From contig NC_053115.1 of the NCBI RefSeq assembly GCF_010015445.1, forward strand, positions 8,329,576 to 8,393,575: a stretch of DNA of 64,000 bases, given 5' to 3'. Positions 15,779 to 29,300 of this stretch are shown here, in pieces (the stretch's first letter is position 1; each line of letters starts with the position of its first letter). The notes under the pieces were generated by a model. That model did no database searches. It saw only the letters and a list, made by a program, of their open reading frames with translations, and had not been told where the DNA came from. Both the position numbers and the translations under genes were made by a program. The stretch is from Perca fluviatilis (lineage: Eukaryota > Chordata > Actinopteri > Perciformes > Percidae).

Positions 15779-17269
15779 CATATGCTATTACACAAAACAA
15801 GTGGAGTATACTAAACCTAAGTCATAAACACAGACACATGCCTCCCCTAAATTAAGCCAGGCTGCTTGCAGCTTCATCATGAGATACATTCGTGGACAAC
15901 ACAAAAACACTCTGGTAAAGACAAAAACAAAAAAGTGAATGAGTATACTATTTACCTCTGAATCTAGCAATTCATAATATCAAGTACCAATTTTATTTAA
16001 TTTAAAGCCACAAATCCCCTCTATTAGGGCCAGAATGCAGCCCCATTTTGTTGAAAATATATTCTCCCCCCATTACTCTATGTATCGCGTTGAAATGTAG
16101 CTATTTTTGTAATCACCTTCATTTCATTTCTTAAAACAACAAGGGCTAGACAATTTCCAGGGTCTCCAAATTATTCTATAACCTGTTGTTATAGCCAGAT
16201 GGATCCATAACCTCTTTGCTCATTCACAATGATATTGTCCAGTAACAAAACCAGAATACATAAAGCTGGAGATTTCAATTGTGATTGACACTAATTATTC
16301 AGGGGATTAATAACATCCTCCCATAGGTGCTCGTTGTTTCACAGAAATACAGCTTGTGTACAACAGTACTAGCTTCTTTCTCACATCTCCAGCAGGTGTG
16401 CTTTTCACAGAGTTTTGAATAACCTATTACTGTAAAATGCTTTCTGTCAGTCATAAGTAAAGTGGTCAACTTCAGCTTCGATGTTTCAAACAGAAGTTAT
16501 TGCTGAACGAATCACACTCATGTTTAATGAAAACAGAGCCACCCAGAAATGACTGTTTAATCTGCAGTGCTTTAATGATCCAATAAGGATAACACAGCCT
16601 ATTACAACATGTGTAATCAGTCCCTCAGCACCAGATAATGCAAATCGTCTGTGGCAATGCACAAACAAATATTTATCAACTTTTTGCACACAAGAGAAAT
16701 CCACGCTAAAACATGAATGCTGATCCATAGTTTTTTGATAGCCTGCTTAGTTTCCCTGTCCCTGTGTGTACCCATGGGAGACATTGTGTGTGTCTGCAAC
16801 CTTCAATTATGTGTGTTTCAGTGTGTGCCTAACACATGGAACTCCGGGCAATGGAAATAGACCTAGGACCATATTATTTACATTCTAAATTGGGATAGAG
16901 ACCAACTAAAGTAAGAGGACATGTTGTGCCTCAGGCCCAGGTGCTCAAAGAGAAAATGATCATGCATTTCTCTGTACCCAGGAATCAGCATTAAATCCTC
17001 TTTACAACTCTAGAGCCCATTAGCTTAAATCATGCTTTAAAAACTTTGATATATGATCAGATTAGATTAAACACTCAAACACTTAAACCAAGTGAAATTA
17101 TGTTGGTAGAAACTAATTTACAGTTAAAGCAAAGTGTAAGGTCTAGTTTGTTCTGTTATGCACATAAGTATGAATCTAGGGTTGGGTATGCAAGTCATAA
17201 TGAACAAAAATCTTAAAATGTCTTCATTTTTGTATGTACATTTTAACAAATGGGCTAAAAAAACTAAAT
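15779..17269. other. Gene-free stretch
   Basis: Ordinary AT-rich intergenic DNA. The short open frames here have no recognisable domains and no splice context. I see no RNA gene or clear repeat. Confidence 0.5.
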
Positions 17270-17322
17270 AATCAATTAATCAATCAACCAACCAATCAAT
17301 CAATCAACCAATCAATCAATCA
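17270..17322. repeat. CAAT/CAACC short tandem repeat
   Basis: A run of CAAT units mixed with CAACC units, directly before the retroelement fragment that starts near 17326. Confidence 0.85.
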
Positions 17323-17325
17323 TAC

Positions 17326-17860
17326 AGTCAGGATAGTAGCCATAGGGTATAGCTTATAGTTAGGGAGTGAGGAGTTGCAGCGTCCGCCTAACCCGGCCCA
17401 CCTGCTCTCTTCATAGTCGTCAGATTCATTTACCATATAATCAATAATAAAAATAGAGGGAGGCAGGCTCCTGCTACGTCCTGCTATGCTCTGCTGTGCC
17501 ATGCTACATCCTGTAACGCCCTGCAGTGCCCTGCTACGCCATGAACTACTACAACTACTATTTCTGGTCATAGTTCCATTATGTTTAAAGTGACTATTAT
17601 TGCCTCTGTTCATCACCCCCCCAACCGGCACCGTCAGACACCGCCTACCAAGGGCCTGGGTCTGTCCGAGGTTTCTTCCTAAAAGGAAGTTTTTCCTCGC
17701 CACTGTCGCACTAAATGCTTGCTCTTGGGGGAATTACTGGAATTGTTGGGTCTTTGTAAATTATAGTGTGGTCTAGACCTACTCTATCTGTAAAGTGTCT
17801 TAAGATAACTCTTGTTATGATTTGATACTATCAATAAAATTGAATTGAATTGAATTGAAT
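17326..17860 (+). mobile_element. Non-LTR retroelement 3' region with AATTG tail
   Basis: The 3' half reads GGTTTCTTCCTAAAAGGAAG, then CTGTAAAGTGTCTTAAGATA, and ends in (TGAAT)n. This arrangement is typical of a teleost LINE or SINE 3' end. A reverse copy of the last part occurs at 4099-4203. The internal TGCTACGCC-like repeats at about 17470-17540 are unusual. No reverse transcriptase frame remains. Confidence 0.7.
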
Positions 17861-18573
17861 AGGTTGAGCACTTGGGGTAGCTTTCATTTAAGTACAGACA
17901 AGCTGAAGTTGTGGCTAGTCGTTCCAAAGCTACAAACGGAACATTTGTAGCATTTCTGCTGTGCATATTTGACACACACTCCCGCAGGTTTATTTCATTA
18001 ATAAAAAATCTCTATGTTGGCTACATTCCAGAAATAACTCATCATGACATACTGTATTTTAAAATCAATTTAGCACATAATGTACATACAAAAGTACAGA
18101 TGTTCATAGAACAACGGAATGGCATTTTCACACATTGACATTTCGGGCTTTTGGTGTGTGTTGTATGCTATCAAAGTACTGAGACAGAATTTTAATGAGA
18201 TTCACAGAAACATGCTCCTTTCACTAGACGTTGTGCTACTTTGACAGAAACCAAATACAAAGATTGTCCAAGAATTCAAGGCTCTCTATGAACAGCACAA
18301 AGCATTGATATTCATATCAGTCGGGTAACTTGCGTCTGTTGCAGATGAGTCAGACTTTTACTTCCTTATTTTTAGAGATAGGTAAATGTAAAAATTGAAG
18401 TGCTCCGGCGCGTATGTGGAGGCATGATTGTGCAATTTTCGTCAGTCAGGGGGCAGTTTTATTAGCAGACAACAGATAATAAATAACTAAAATAAAAAAA
18501 TAGTTACTGGCAGGAAATATGCTTTAATATGCTTTATAAAAAGAAGACAGGAACTCTTCCTTTTATATTTCTC

Positions 18574-18818
18574 TATATCTTTAGTTTTCTATAATGTTTT
18601 GTTTTGCCTTACATTTGCACTATTTAGAATGTATGACTGTATTGTACATATTACTTATCTTTGTTATCTTCATTTGTATATATTTCTTATCTTTTATGTT
18701 ATACTTGTTGAACGTGTCCTTATTGCACCGTGGGTCGGAGAGAAACGTATTTTCAATTGCTCTGTATGTCTGGCACATATTGCAGAATTGACAATAAAGT
18801 TGACCTGACTTGACTTTA
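18574..18818 (+). mobile_element. Non-LTR retroelement 3' end (second family)
   Basis: This AT-rich segment ends GCAGAATTGACAATAAAGTT followed by GACCTGACTTGAC. The same tail occurs in reverse at 15199-15233. Two overlapping open frames here are by-products. The 5' end is only approximate. Confidence 0.6.
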
Positions 18819-21800
18819 AAGCAAAAATACTGTCAACAGTACCCAGACTGGAAAATACAAATATGAAGGGCTTATGTTAACCCACCACTGAGGATAGAGT
18901 CTTGTCCATTAGTAGGGAAGGGGACAGATCTATTTTATTCATAATACGTTTGTTATAATAACACCACGTCTGGCACCTGTCTAGCTGAAACTACGTCAGA
19001 CTGTGGACAGCCGAGGCTCTGTTTGGAAGACACAACCACTTATGACTAATAACTGTTTCACAATGGTTTTATATATTCATAGTATTTATCTATTTTATCG
19101 AGAATTAACGCAAACTCCTGTAATCCCCAACTAATCCAATCGAGGCCTGGCAGCGTGACAGTGTAATGCGAGGCCAGAGTAAAATTCATGGAGTAATTCA
19201 AGAGGGCAGAAAGTCTTCCTTCATTTGACCTTCATGGGTGAGCTTGAATAAAGAGTGTGTTGAGTGTTAATCTGTGCCTCTGATGGTGCATTAAAGTAAT
19301 TAAAAGGTCAGAGTAAATGAGTTTGACAGAGTAGACCCGCATGCCGTTGGTACAACAGGGGCCTCAGGCCAGGTCAAAGCCCGGTGCCTGGCAGATAGCC
19401 AGCATTATCTAACACTCCAATTACATCTTAGCTCCATTTTGCTTTTCCTCTCTTGATTTTGTTGTCCATTTCGCTGCCTTTCTCTTCTTCTGTGACTGGA
19501 CAAGCAGACCGAGCCTCCGTGCACTGTGTTGTCATTCCAGTCAATTTGATTTCATGTAGTGGTTATAACCTACTACACGTGGGCTTTGTTAGTATTTATA
19601 TGGGTTAACTGCAGAGGCTGTAGCCTGTGCATGTGTGAGAGCAGGTTCAAGCGAGAGTAGGGATTTTTTGAAGTGATTTAGATTGGAATGGGGTCATGGT
19701 GTGATTTTATCTTCCTGTGATAAATAATACTTGGTTTCTGTTACATCATGTTGTAATATTTGCTCTGATTATTTGATAAATTATTCCTGGAAGAATTGTT
19801 AGTCTCTTGAGTTTTTTATTTTTATTTTTATATTATTTATTTATATGATATAGACTATAGATTTTTACTTATATATACAATTTTTTTAGCATGAGATTGA
19901 TGTTTATACTTCAAGTTTGATCTTGAAAGTTCATTTTCAACCATAGGAACAGAAGTTTAACAAAATAATACATTTTCGTTTCTCTCCTGCAAGTTCCACA
20001 AACATTTTCCAACAAATAGTTTTTAGTCACGTGTAGCATGGCTATAAGGATGCTGATGTTGGTAAGTGAAGTCCACCACTTTGGTCCAGATTAAAATATC
20101 CCAGTCTATCTATTGGATGTATTGCCATGAGATTCTGTACATACATGCATTAACATGCTAAACTAAGGTGCTATGTATGACTAACATTGGCTGCTAAACA
20201 TCCGCATGTTAGCATTGTCATTGTGAGCATGTCAGCATGCTTGCTGATATTAGCATTTAGGCAAGGCAAGGCAGCTTTATTTGTATAGCACATAAAAAAA
20301 ACTAGAAAAACAGATAAAATACGAGAATAATTTAACAATTAAACATTAAAGAGCAGTTAAAAACAATAAAAAAATATAAAAGCAGATGAAATATGAGATT
20401 TTAGGCTGCTAGTATGGGCCAATGTATAAGCCGTTGCTCTATACATGTAACCCACCAATCCAATCCTTGCCATTCCCAGAACGGGCCGGTCCCACCGGTC
20501 TTACTTTTTAATTCTCTTTATATGCTTATATAGATTGTCATACAGTTTTCAACAATGCAACTTCAGTATAAGAAATGAACAATTATTTAAAGAAAAGCAA
20601 CATCAAAAAGAAAGGTCTTCAGCCTTGTGCCTTAGTGCAAAGTAAAGCCTCGCAGATCCGCTAGCATGACTGTAGACTCTTATGTCTTTGTGAGTTGTGA
20701 CAAGTTGGCCTGAATAGTTCAATCAGGGCAGCAAACGGGAGCTGCATTTAAAAATAAATGTACGTGTATGGAAAAGGAAGGGAACAGGTGCAGCCAGTTG
20801 GTTTTAATAGACATAATTAGCTAAATGGAGATCACCTGTGTGTCGTCAAAGCTGTCACTCAAATGCAGCCTCAGGAGTCTTGGGGATTTATCTGTAGCAT
20901 AAATTCCTGCTGTATTAGTCTTATTATTAAACCATCCTCACACTAAAGCGCAACTACCTTTAAGCTCTTCTGACCGCACCTGAAAACCAACTTTGGTGTA
21001 CTCGATCACGTGCACACATCATTAGCAGATTTTAAGCAGGCCAGGAAATTAATCTCTACACAACCACAACCAATCACATTTTTTTTGTCTGCATATGAGG
21101 GAGAAAGAGTAGAAAGGTTTTTTTGTCTGTTTTTCTGGCTTTCTTCTCTCCCTCATAACATTATTGACCCGTTTATGTAACTGCCTGTGCCGCGCTTGTC
21201 ACTATTGAGTAAACTCAATTTAGCACAAACAGAATTGGCTCTATTCCTGAAGTTCTCGCTTTCTTTCGACACTGCGCTGCTCATTTTGGCAGTCGTGTTC
21301 TACTCAATAAACTACTCTTTTAAGCAAAGTGTAAAAAAACTGATAAAGACACATTAAAACCTAATGAAAATACTGTACAAAGACATTTTGGTATGACTGA
21401 TTGGTGCTGTCTTAGGGAATAGGGAAAGCTGAATAGCACCTCGTACCTTGGCCACAGCAGTGTTGACTGGTTGAAACCTCCACTCTGTTTTCACAGCCAA
21501 ATACAGCAGCGTCCACTGCATGCTTGTACTCTAAATTATGTGACTGACAAGGCAGCAATTCTTAGATGGCAGTGAGAGGATGCAGTGGTGCGGAGGCTCA
21601 TATGTAAGAGTCATCGGACAGCCTTCAGACCACATAGATTGGTTGTGTTCACTAATTTCCCTTCTTAACCAAAAACTGTGATGTTCTAGGCCATGTGTTG
21701 TTGTTTGTGTCTATAAGCATATGAAAAACAGAGAGGATGTGGGTGAGTTTATGCAAGAGGAATTCAGCTTAAATTATGTAGCATCTATCAGGATTCAGGG

Positions 21801-22860
21801 TGAGAAAATGAAAAATACATTCAAGGAATTACAGAAGGTGTAAAACATGCACAAATGCACATACATGCAGCCTCAACTGCAAACACCCAAAAATAAATAA
21901 ATTTGGTCTGGACTGCAGGAGAGATGTGGAATAGTTAGCTGCCTTTCAACAGTGTAATAAGCGAATAAGTGCTTCAAAGCTATTAGATAATCATGAGGGT
22001 GCAGATAATGAATGAACTGCTGAGAGATAAGGAAATTAGTTGATGAACAACAAGGGAAATTAATTTTGCATCATGCATGACATTGAACTTCAGCTGGTAC
22101 TGTAAAGGACAACCTTTGCCAGGCAAAGTAATGGAATTATTATGGATGTTATTGTTTTTGGAGGTTAGAAATACATCAATCACAGGAACGTGTGCTTTGA
22201 ATGGAAGTGTGCACCACTATGTCTACATGCAAGCATGTACAATGTGCAATCACTGACTGAATGTTCATGAGATGGTGGAGCAGACTTGATGAATGAATGA
22301 AAAGTGACAGAGTGCATTCATATTTTGATGAATGGGGGCGTGTCTCTTGTCGCCCCAAAAAAGCTATGACACTGTTTCACTTCCAGCAAAGGTTGCTGTT
22401 GCCATGGTGATTTTAACTGTGGTTCTGCAACTGATCCATTTGTAGTGGCAACCTTCACAAAGCAATGGGCTACGAGGACGCACATGCACACACGTTTCAT
22501 ACAGTGGTATGCAAACACTATGATATAGAATAACAGTGAAGCTTAAGTATCTGCGTGGTGTAATATACATATGCATGCAAACAGTATGACGATAGAATGG
22601 GATAATTTTGATGGTTAAAAGCAGCCTACTGATCCTGAGGCTGTGACGCAACATTGGCTACTATGGGAGGGGGGGTTCTCCATCCTCTTTTAATCTTATT
22701 ATTACTCTGCCATCACACAGCACAGAAACATCACATGCATATCCTGCTTCAGGTCTGACTGTGGCTCTGCAGCTGATCTTTGGCATATTGTGGTCTATAT
22801 GTGGTGTGTAATTACGGTATGTGCTCATAAACTACCCTAACCCTGCCCTGGCCTAGACTC
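18819..22860. other. Long gene-free stretch
   Basis: No coding frame has domain content or splice context. A minus-strand retroelement tail lies at 20261-20395. Repeated GCTAACAT/GCATGTTAGC-type words occur at 20150-20260, a common fish intergenic pattern. Otherwise nothing was recognised. Confidence 0.5.
20261..20395 (-). mobile_element. Short retroelement tail fragment
   Basis: GCAAGGCAAGGCAGCTTTAT TTGTATAGCACAT is the reverse complement of a common fish tail (TGCTATACAAATAAAGCTGCC). The rest is A-rich. Confidence 0.55.
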
Positions 22861-23389
22861 TTAAAGGTCCCATGACATGGTGCTCTTTGGATGCTTTTAT
22901 ATAGACTTTAGTGGTCCCCTAATACTTTATCTGTAGTCTCTTTCCCGAAATTCTGCCTTGGTGCAGAATTACAGCCACTAGAGCCAGTCCCACAATGAGC
23001 TTTCCTTAGGATGTGCCATTTCTGTGTCTGTAGCTATTGAGGAGGAGAGGGGGGGGGCAAGGTGGAGGGTGGGGGTGTGGCCTTGACCAACTGTCACTTT
23101 GCTCGTTTGAAAGCCATGATGTCTCTCTCTCTGTGGGTGGGCCAAATTCTCTGGGCGGGCAAAGCAGAGAAAGGGGAGGTAACCTTGCTTGTTATGACCT
23201 CATAAGGAGAAGATTCCTGATCGGCCCATCTGAGCTTTCATTTTCTCAAAGACAGAGCAGGATACCCAGGGCTCGGTTTACACCTATCACCATTTCTAGC
23301 CACTGGGGGACCATAGGCAGGCTGGGGGAACTCATATTAATGTTAAAAAAAACTCATAAAGTGACATTTTCATGCCATGGGACCTTTAA
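22861..23389. mobile_element. TTAA-bounded piggyBac-type MITE
   Basis: Begins TTAAAGGTCCCATGACATGG and ends CCATGGGACCTTTAA, so TTAA flanks inverted ends AGGTCCCATG/CATGGGACCT. TTAA target duplication is diagnostic of piggyBac-type insertion. A second copy in the opposite orientation is at 52927-53396. The 119-codon open frame at 23037-23396 lies within this repeat and is not a gene. Confidence 0.85.
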
Positions 23390-23699
23390 AGATTAGAGTG
23401 TCTGTGCTTTACTGTGCTTTTACTGTTACAGTCCAAAACCCTGCCAGTATGTGACAGATAGTGACATGCAGGAGGCCAATATTCTTTTTTAGCATTACCT
23501 GAAACATGCACAGTCTTCATAATATAATGTACTACTCTAACCGATATAAGTGTTCTAACTGTCAGATATTTAGGATCTAATTTAACAAAATAATGTGTGT
23601 AGCTGTGGTACGGTACACCATACATTAAAATTGAAATGTCAAACATCAAAATGCATCTTTAAAAAATGACAATGCACATAAAGCTGTGCGTTATATGTC

Positions 23700-24060
23700 G
23701 TTGATTGCCGGCGATTTGATTTCGCCCTGCAGCTCAGGCTGGAAACCTGTACATTTATCTTTCATGCTTCAACAAATTTGCGGGAACCAATCACAAACTG
23801 GCTTATCCACCTGGCGCGCTATCGGCAGGTTTAACACGATGATGATAGGAGAAGGCAAGCAGCTGTTTGTTTACATTCAACATGGCGGCTACCGAAGCGC
23901 AGCAACCCGTTGATGCCACTGTTTTAAAAGATTTCAAAGGCAATTTTTCTCTGAAAACGGAACAGAAACTTGCCCTGGAACACTTCCTACAAAAGAAGGA
24001 TGTCTTTGCCTTACTACCGACCGGCTTTTTTTTTTTTTTTTTACTACCGACCGGCTTTCG
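23700..24060 (+). pseudogene. RecQ-type helicase N-terminal fragment of a DNA transposon
   Basis: From an ATG at 23882 the frame reads MAATEAQQPVDATVLKDF and continues with FSLKTEQKLALEHFLQ and KDVFALLPTGF, which resembles the helicase Q-motif region and the start of Walker A. The essential GKS/GKT that should follow is absent. The segment TTACTACCGACCGGCTTT plus a poly(T) stretch is duplicated (24011-24040 and 24041-24058), so LLPTGF occurs twice. The frame then runs into unrelated DNA and stops. RecQ-like helicase genes are commonly carried by fish DNA transposons (established knowledge). This is a broken copy. Confidence 0.65.
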
Positions 24061-24833
24061 CTCTAAACCTGTTTGAGTCGTGATTCACTCGGATCTTTAA
24101 CCCGACTCTTTAAATTAACTCACAAGTCGCGAGTCTCTAGTATCATTAACTCGGATCAGTTGAGTCCTACTACAACTCAATCTAAAACGATAACAGCGCC
24201 TCACACTAACCTCTTGCAACATTAGCTACTAGTCCTAGCCATCTTCGCTGCCAAAAACTTTATAACTTACAATTTTGTGAGCTCTTGCGCGAGTCAGTTG
24301 GTTACGTTGTCATGAGTGGGTCATTCTGTAGCAGACGAGCGAGTGAACTTCACTCGAGCTCAGGGTAAAGCAAATCAACAACAAAAGCCATTCTTTCACT
24401 TCTGAAATAACATACAATGTTCTGCACGTAGCCTAGCTAGGCTTACTGTAGGTTTTGGTATAAAATGTAGTATGTTAAAATGTAGTTAGGTCGAGCAGAC
24501 AGTCCGAAACATTGCAAGCTCGCCTCAGCTCGCCTATAGATCAATACTTACTCAAGTGACACAAGTGACTTGCACAACCCGGATCAGTTTAGTGAGTGAC
24601 TCAGAATAACCCAAATCCTTTAAAGGAATCGAGTTCGCCAGGCCTATTTCGCGCTGCCTCGCCCTGAAAAGTACGTCACCCGGATCGTTGGTCTGATTGG
24701 TTGAAGGACTATCAAATTGCATACAGAGTCATTTGAACTATGCCCATTGATCACGCCTTTTGTGCAGTAGAAAATACAGATTAATGTTCAATCTTAAAAA
24801 AATTTAGCTTGGTCTGGTGATAGCCACGCTAGT
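24061..24833. mobile_element. DNA inserted in, and remnant of, the helicase-bearing element
   Basis: Immediately after the helicase fragment the sequence changes to a block rich in GAGTC/ACTCG words (24065-24640). It then resumes at about 24641 with CCTATTTCGCGCTGCCTCG and ends TTAGCTTGGTCTGGTGATAG. I read this as an internal insertion followed by the 3' terminus of the original element. Boundaries are approximate. Confidence 0.45.
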
Positions 24834-26340
24834 ATGTGGCAGCAGTACAGAACATTCCAGAGAGAAGACACTGATGTGGTAATGGTCCGTGCTCTCTGTT
24901 GATGCAAGCCTGTCTGCTTAATAGCTCTTCTCCATGCCGACTGCCGGTACTCCTCGCATGACACAGAGCTTGTGACTCTGAGAGCAGATTGTTCAACTCC
25001 CCTCGGTCTGCCTTAGACTGGTTGGAGATGACCAGGACTGGCTGAGGCAGCCCAGAATGTCGTCATCCTCCACTCATGCCATACCAACCCGTCTCTATTT
25101 TAACATCCCTGCAACAGATACATTCTTCTAGACTGGCGGAAACAAGACTCTAAAGATGTGCTTGGGGAATCTTGTGTCATGGCTGCACTCAACATTACAT
25201 TATAGGCCTCAGGCTTGGCATTTGCTCTAGTAATTTGCCTGCACAGCAGGTGGTAAGAGTGGACCTGCTCATATTAAATGCAGTCCTATCATACTTTCCA
25301 AGGTATTTGTAGAGATATGACTTATAGTCATTATGTGCTTGTGCTGACTCATGCTCAAAAAGCTGTCATTTGTGCACACACCCAGGGGATGACAGCCCAT
25401 CCTGGATATTACATGAAATTGAATTGCTGCAAATTTTAAATTTCCCATAAGCAGGAAGTCTGTGGTTTCTTTCTTTAAGCTCCTGACCTCGTCAACAAGT
25501 AGCAGCACATATAAAAGAAGACACAGATGTTAACACAAACCCAAGTCTTTATTTTCCTCCCCAACAGACTGTGGACAACACATACATACAAGGTAGAGGT
25601 ATTTAAACGTCAAATAACAATATTAATTAATGTCATTATCATAACATTAATAACACGGAATGTAGTACTCTTCATTCGCTTTCTTTTTTTAACTTTCAGT
25701 TTATTTTATGAAATATGTCAAATAAAGAAATAACTCTATATCATCTGTCCCTGATACTTATATGAATATAGTCTCTTTAAGTAAAGATGAACAGGGAAAG
25801 AAGGATGGCAGAATGAACAGGCAATAAAGAAGAATGGAGGGTGTGTGCTCACTACCTTTCCTCCCATCAGCTCTGTCCTGATATACGCTCTTTCACATTG
25901 CCCCATCCCAGTGTAAACACACAACAGAATGTGTTTGTGTGTGCAAAATGCTGACGCCTTCTTTGGAATCGGAAGTAAGAAAAACATTTCTACTGCCTCA
26001 AGACTTCAAACTTTTATTTGCTGCCAACCCTTTTGGTCACAACAGTGAACCGGGTTAAACAGAATGATGACAATGGGTAAATCACTGCATCAGTCACACA
26101 GATGTCTTGTCTAGGTTATGTGCAGGTCTCTTTTATATCCAAAAAAATGACACACACAACAGAAACATTCAGAAGCACCAATGGCAGAAACAGGAACTGG
26201 GTCCAATGAAAGGCCAGCTACAACAAGTCTGATTTTGAAGTGGAGAGGAGAAAACTCTCTCCGCTTCTGTAGTCCAGTCCTGTTCTGTGTTACTGTGCAT
26301 CTGTGTCTGTGCATCTGTGTCTTGTGTGTCACGTCAGTCT
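24834..26340. other. ip6k2 3' flank
   Basis: A minus-strand AATAAA at 26013-26018 lies about 325 bases past the ip6k2 stop and is a plausible poly(A) signal. The rest shows no supported gene. Confidence 0.5.
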
Positions 26341-29300
26341 TCAGTCTGTGCTGTGGCTCTCCAGCTCGGAGATGATGGTGATCAGGTTCTGAAGCCCAAA
26401 GATGTAGCCGCTGTCCAGGCCCTTGTACACCACGCTGTCCCCTTCGTAATGTCTGCAGGTAGTGTGGGCAAAATCTATCATTCTTACATCCACCAAGGGG
26501 CTACGGGGGCTTGAGCGGGACAAGCGAGCCTGGCTGACACCTGAGATCCCGCCACTGGTGCTGCCATCACTAGACGTGGAGGGTCTGCGAGGAAAACCAA
26601 GTGCACCTGCTTCTTCACCCACCTCCTCCTCTTCTTCCTCCTCCATTTCTGGTTCAGCCTCCACCTCCTCGTCCTCTTCTTCTTCGTCAGAGAGGCCGTC
26701 CTCAGTGCTTTTTTGGTGGGGTGCTCCGTCGTAGATAATGAGCAGGGAGCTGGAGTAGAAGCGATAGGATTCACAGGCTTCCAGGGCAGCTTGCACCTCT
26801 TGGAGCCTGTGCAGCACTGGGGCGAAGAGTTCGCGTCGTAGACGGTGTCCACTGTGAAAGAACTGGAACAAAGCTTCTTTGAAGTCTGGCACGGTCAGCC
26901 TGCGGCCATGAAACTTGTTCATGAACATCAGCTGGCCCGTGTCATACTGGTACACCTGAAGGGATGGAGAGACATAGAGGGGTTTGAAAAGTAGAGAAGG
27001 AATAGTGACTAGGTCTATAACACCCACAATTAGTTTTACAACAAGGTTTTGTGTCTTATTCATATTTTTTCCTAGTTTCTGCTTAAATAATCATGGCAGT
27101 GAAGGAAAAAGGAACAAGTATTCCAAAATGTACAGATCCACTGTTTTGATTGGTCATCGTCAGAGATGTTGAACAGAGGTTCCATTGTTCTCAAATAGTT
27201 AATGGCCAGTGGGTGACCTTTACTGATTTAATGGCCAAAGACAAATCTTACTGCCATTTGGTGCTTGACAGGTACTAATTTCAGGCCTTTGTTGCAGGGT
27301 AGATTCATAAACAATACATGGTAGTCAGGTTATTAAAGAAATAGATCCAAAATAAGACAAAAAAGATGTAATGTGTTAATTACAGAGCTTAAGAGGTGCT
27401 GGTAGTAGTTAGACAGAGCCAGGCTGGCTGTTTCCCCCAGTTTCCAGTTTTGCCCTAAGCTAGGGTGACCAGTTGCTGGCTATAGCCTTATATTAAAACA
27501 GATTAGAGAGTGGTATAGATCTTCTCATTTCAACTCTTCACCAGAAAGTCAATAAGCGATTTCCCAAAATGTCTAGCTATTCCTTTAAGACAAAGCCATA
27601 AACACTAAAGCCAGTGTTGGAATCAAAGCCCACCTGCATGCCAGAGAGGCAGACTCCTATTACGGGTGCTGTGCTGTTCTCACACTTGCGCATCTTCCTG
27701 GCCTTTTTCTCCTCCGTGACCTCGTCTCCATACTGTTGTGTGCCCATTTTCACGTCCAACACACACGGCAAAGTGTGGCGCCACGTCAGATTCTCCAGCA
27801 GGATGAATTCTGGTAAACTGAGTCAAGGAGGCCAGAGTCAAAAAGCCGTGGCCTTCTTCTACCCTAATCAGCTTACAACATACAACTGCTCGACATGTTT
27901 AGATAAAAAAAAAACGTGTACATCTAAGCTTTTCCTTCCACAGGTTTCACTGCATTCACATGAATGCTATAATCCTTACAGTACTGACTCTACAGGAAAG
28001 TCACAGCAAAATAAAGGAACTAATGGGAGGGATTTGGAAGCACAACTCCACGAGGCAAAGACTTTGATAGCTAGACATTGTATTAGATAACAGGCACCAG
28101 GTGCATGCTGGAGCCTCTGATTATCATGTATACTATTCAACTGCATGTAAATAGGCAGGTGTTGAGGTGTCCTTGTGGCTCAGTTGGCTGGGGCGCATGC
28201 CATGTCCCTGGAACCACTGAACAATAATCCTGTCTAGTTCCACTGTGATATGGAAAATTGCCAAAATAGGAAGAAGAAAAACAGTGTAGTTCTCAGTCAG
28301 TGAAAGGATACTGTATTGGTTGCAGTGCATAGCCTCCTCTTTTAACTTCTGCAGGTGCTGCTGTTGAAGTGTGACGGTCCAGGGTTTTTGTTTGAGCTGT
28401 GGTACAGCATTACTGTGACTGCGCTCCAGTCTGTAGTAGAACACCTCGGCCTCCTCCTCCAGTTTGTGAACACTGGACGGCAGACGGAGAGAACATCATT
28501 AGTTTTAGGCACACACAAAAAAACAAAACAGACTCATTATCTGCTTGTGTATGTGGTTAAAGCTTTAGTGCGTAACTTTTGAATATTAATGAACTTCCGT
28601 TACATTTAAGTCATGTATTTGTAGACACATGTCTTTGTTCTATATATTTCCTGTTTGTAACTCACTTCTGGTTAGTCACCCTGAAGAAAGCCTGTGGCAG
28701 CAACACGTTGGTGCGTATTTTTTATGCTATGCCATCAATAAAGGCTTTTTAAAGCAACACTAGAGAACTTTTCCCGCTTCGGTCCCCCTACAGGTTGGAA
28801 GCGGAATTGTCCATTACATTACATTATGCAAGTTTGCCGGATCGGGTAGCGGATCTGTAGTTCGAATGAACTGGACAATGTAATGTAACGGACAATTCTG
28901 CTTCCAACCTGTAGGGGGACCGAAGCGGGAAAAGTTCTCAAGTGTTGCTTTAATATTTTCATCAACAAGAGTGCCTTGGTTTTCATGCTGTTCTGATACC
29001 ATTGCCAAATAAGTTGATACAAAGCTAATTAGAACTATCAGCTCCACAAAACGCTCTCTGTATTTGTCAGTATGGCTATGTTTAGAAAATGGTGTCGTCA
29101 GGCCAATTTCGCGCGCAGAAAATCGAGCACATATAATTACCTCTTCTGAAGAGTCCATCATGTTTTTTTAAATCCTCCATGTCCTCCTTGGTTACAAGCA
29201 ACTGGGTAGAGGAGGGGGGGAAGGCTTGTGTCATGTGGATGCGCCAACATTTTTGTTGTCATTACTTATAATTCCTCATGGGGGAGACAGAAATTACGCA

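Noticed and set aside
23037..23396. A 119-codon open frame
   Set aside because: It lies within a TTAA-bounded MITE whose sequence is repeated at 52927-53396.
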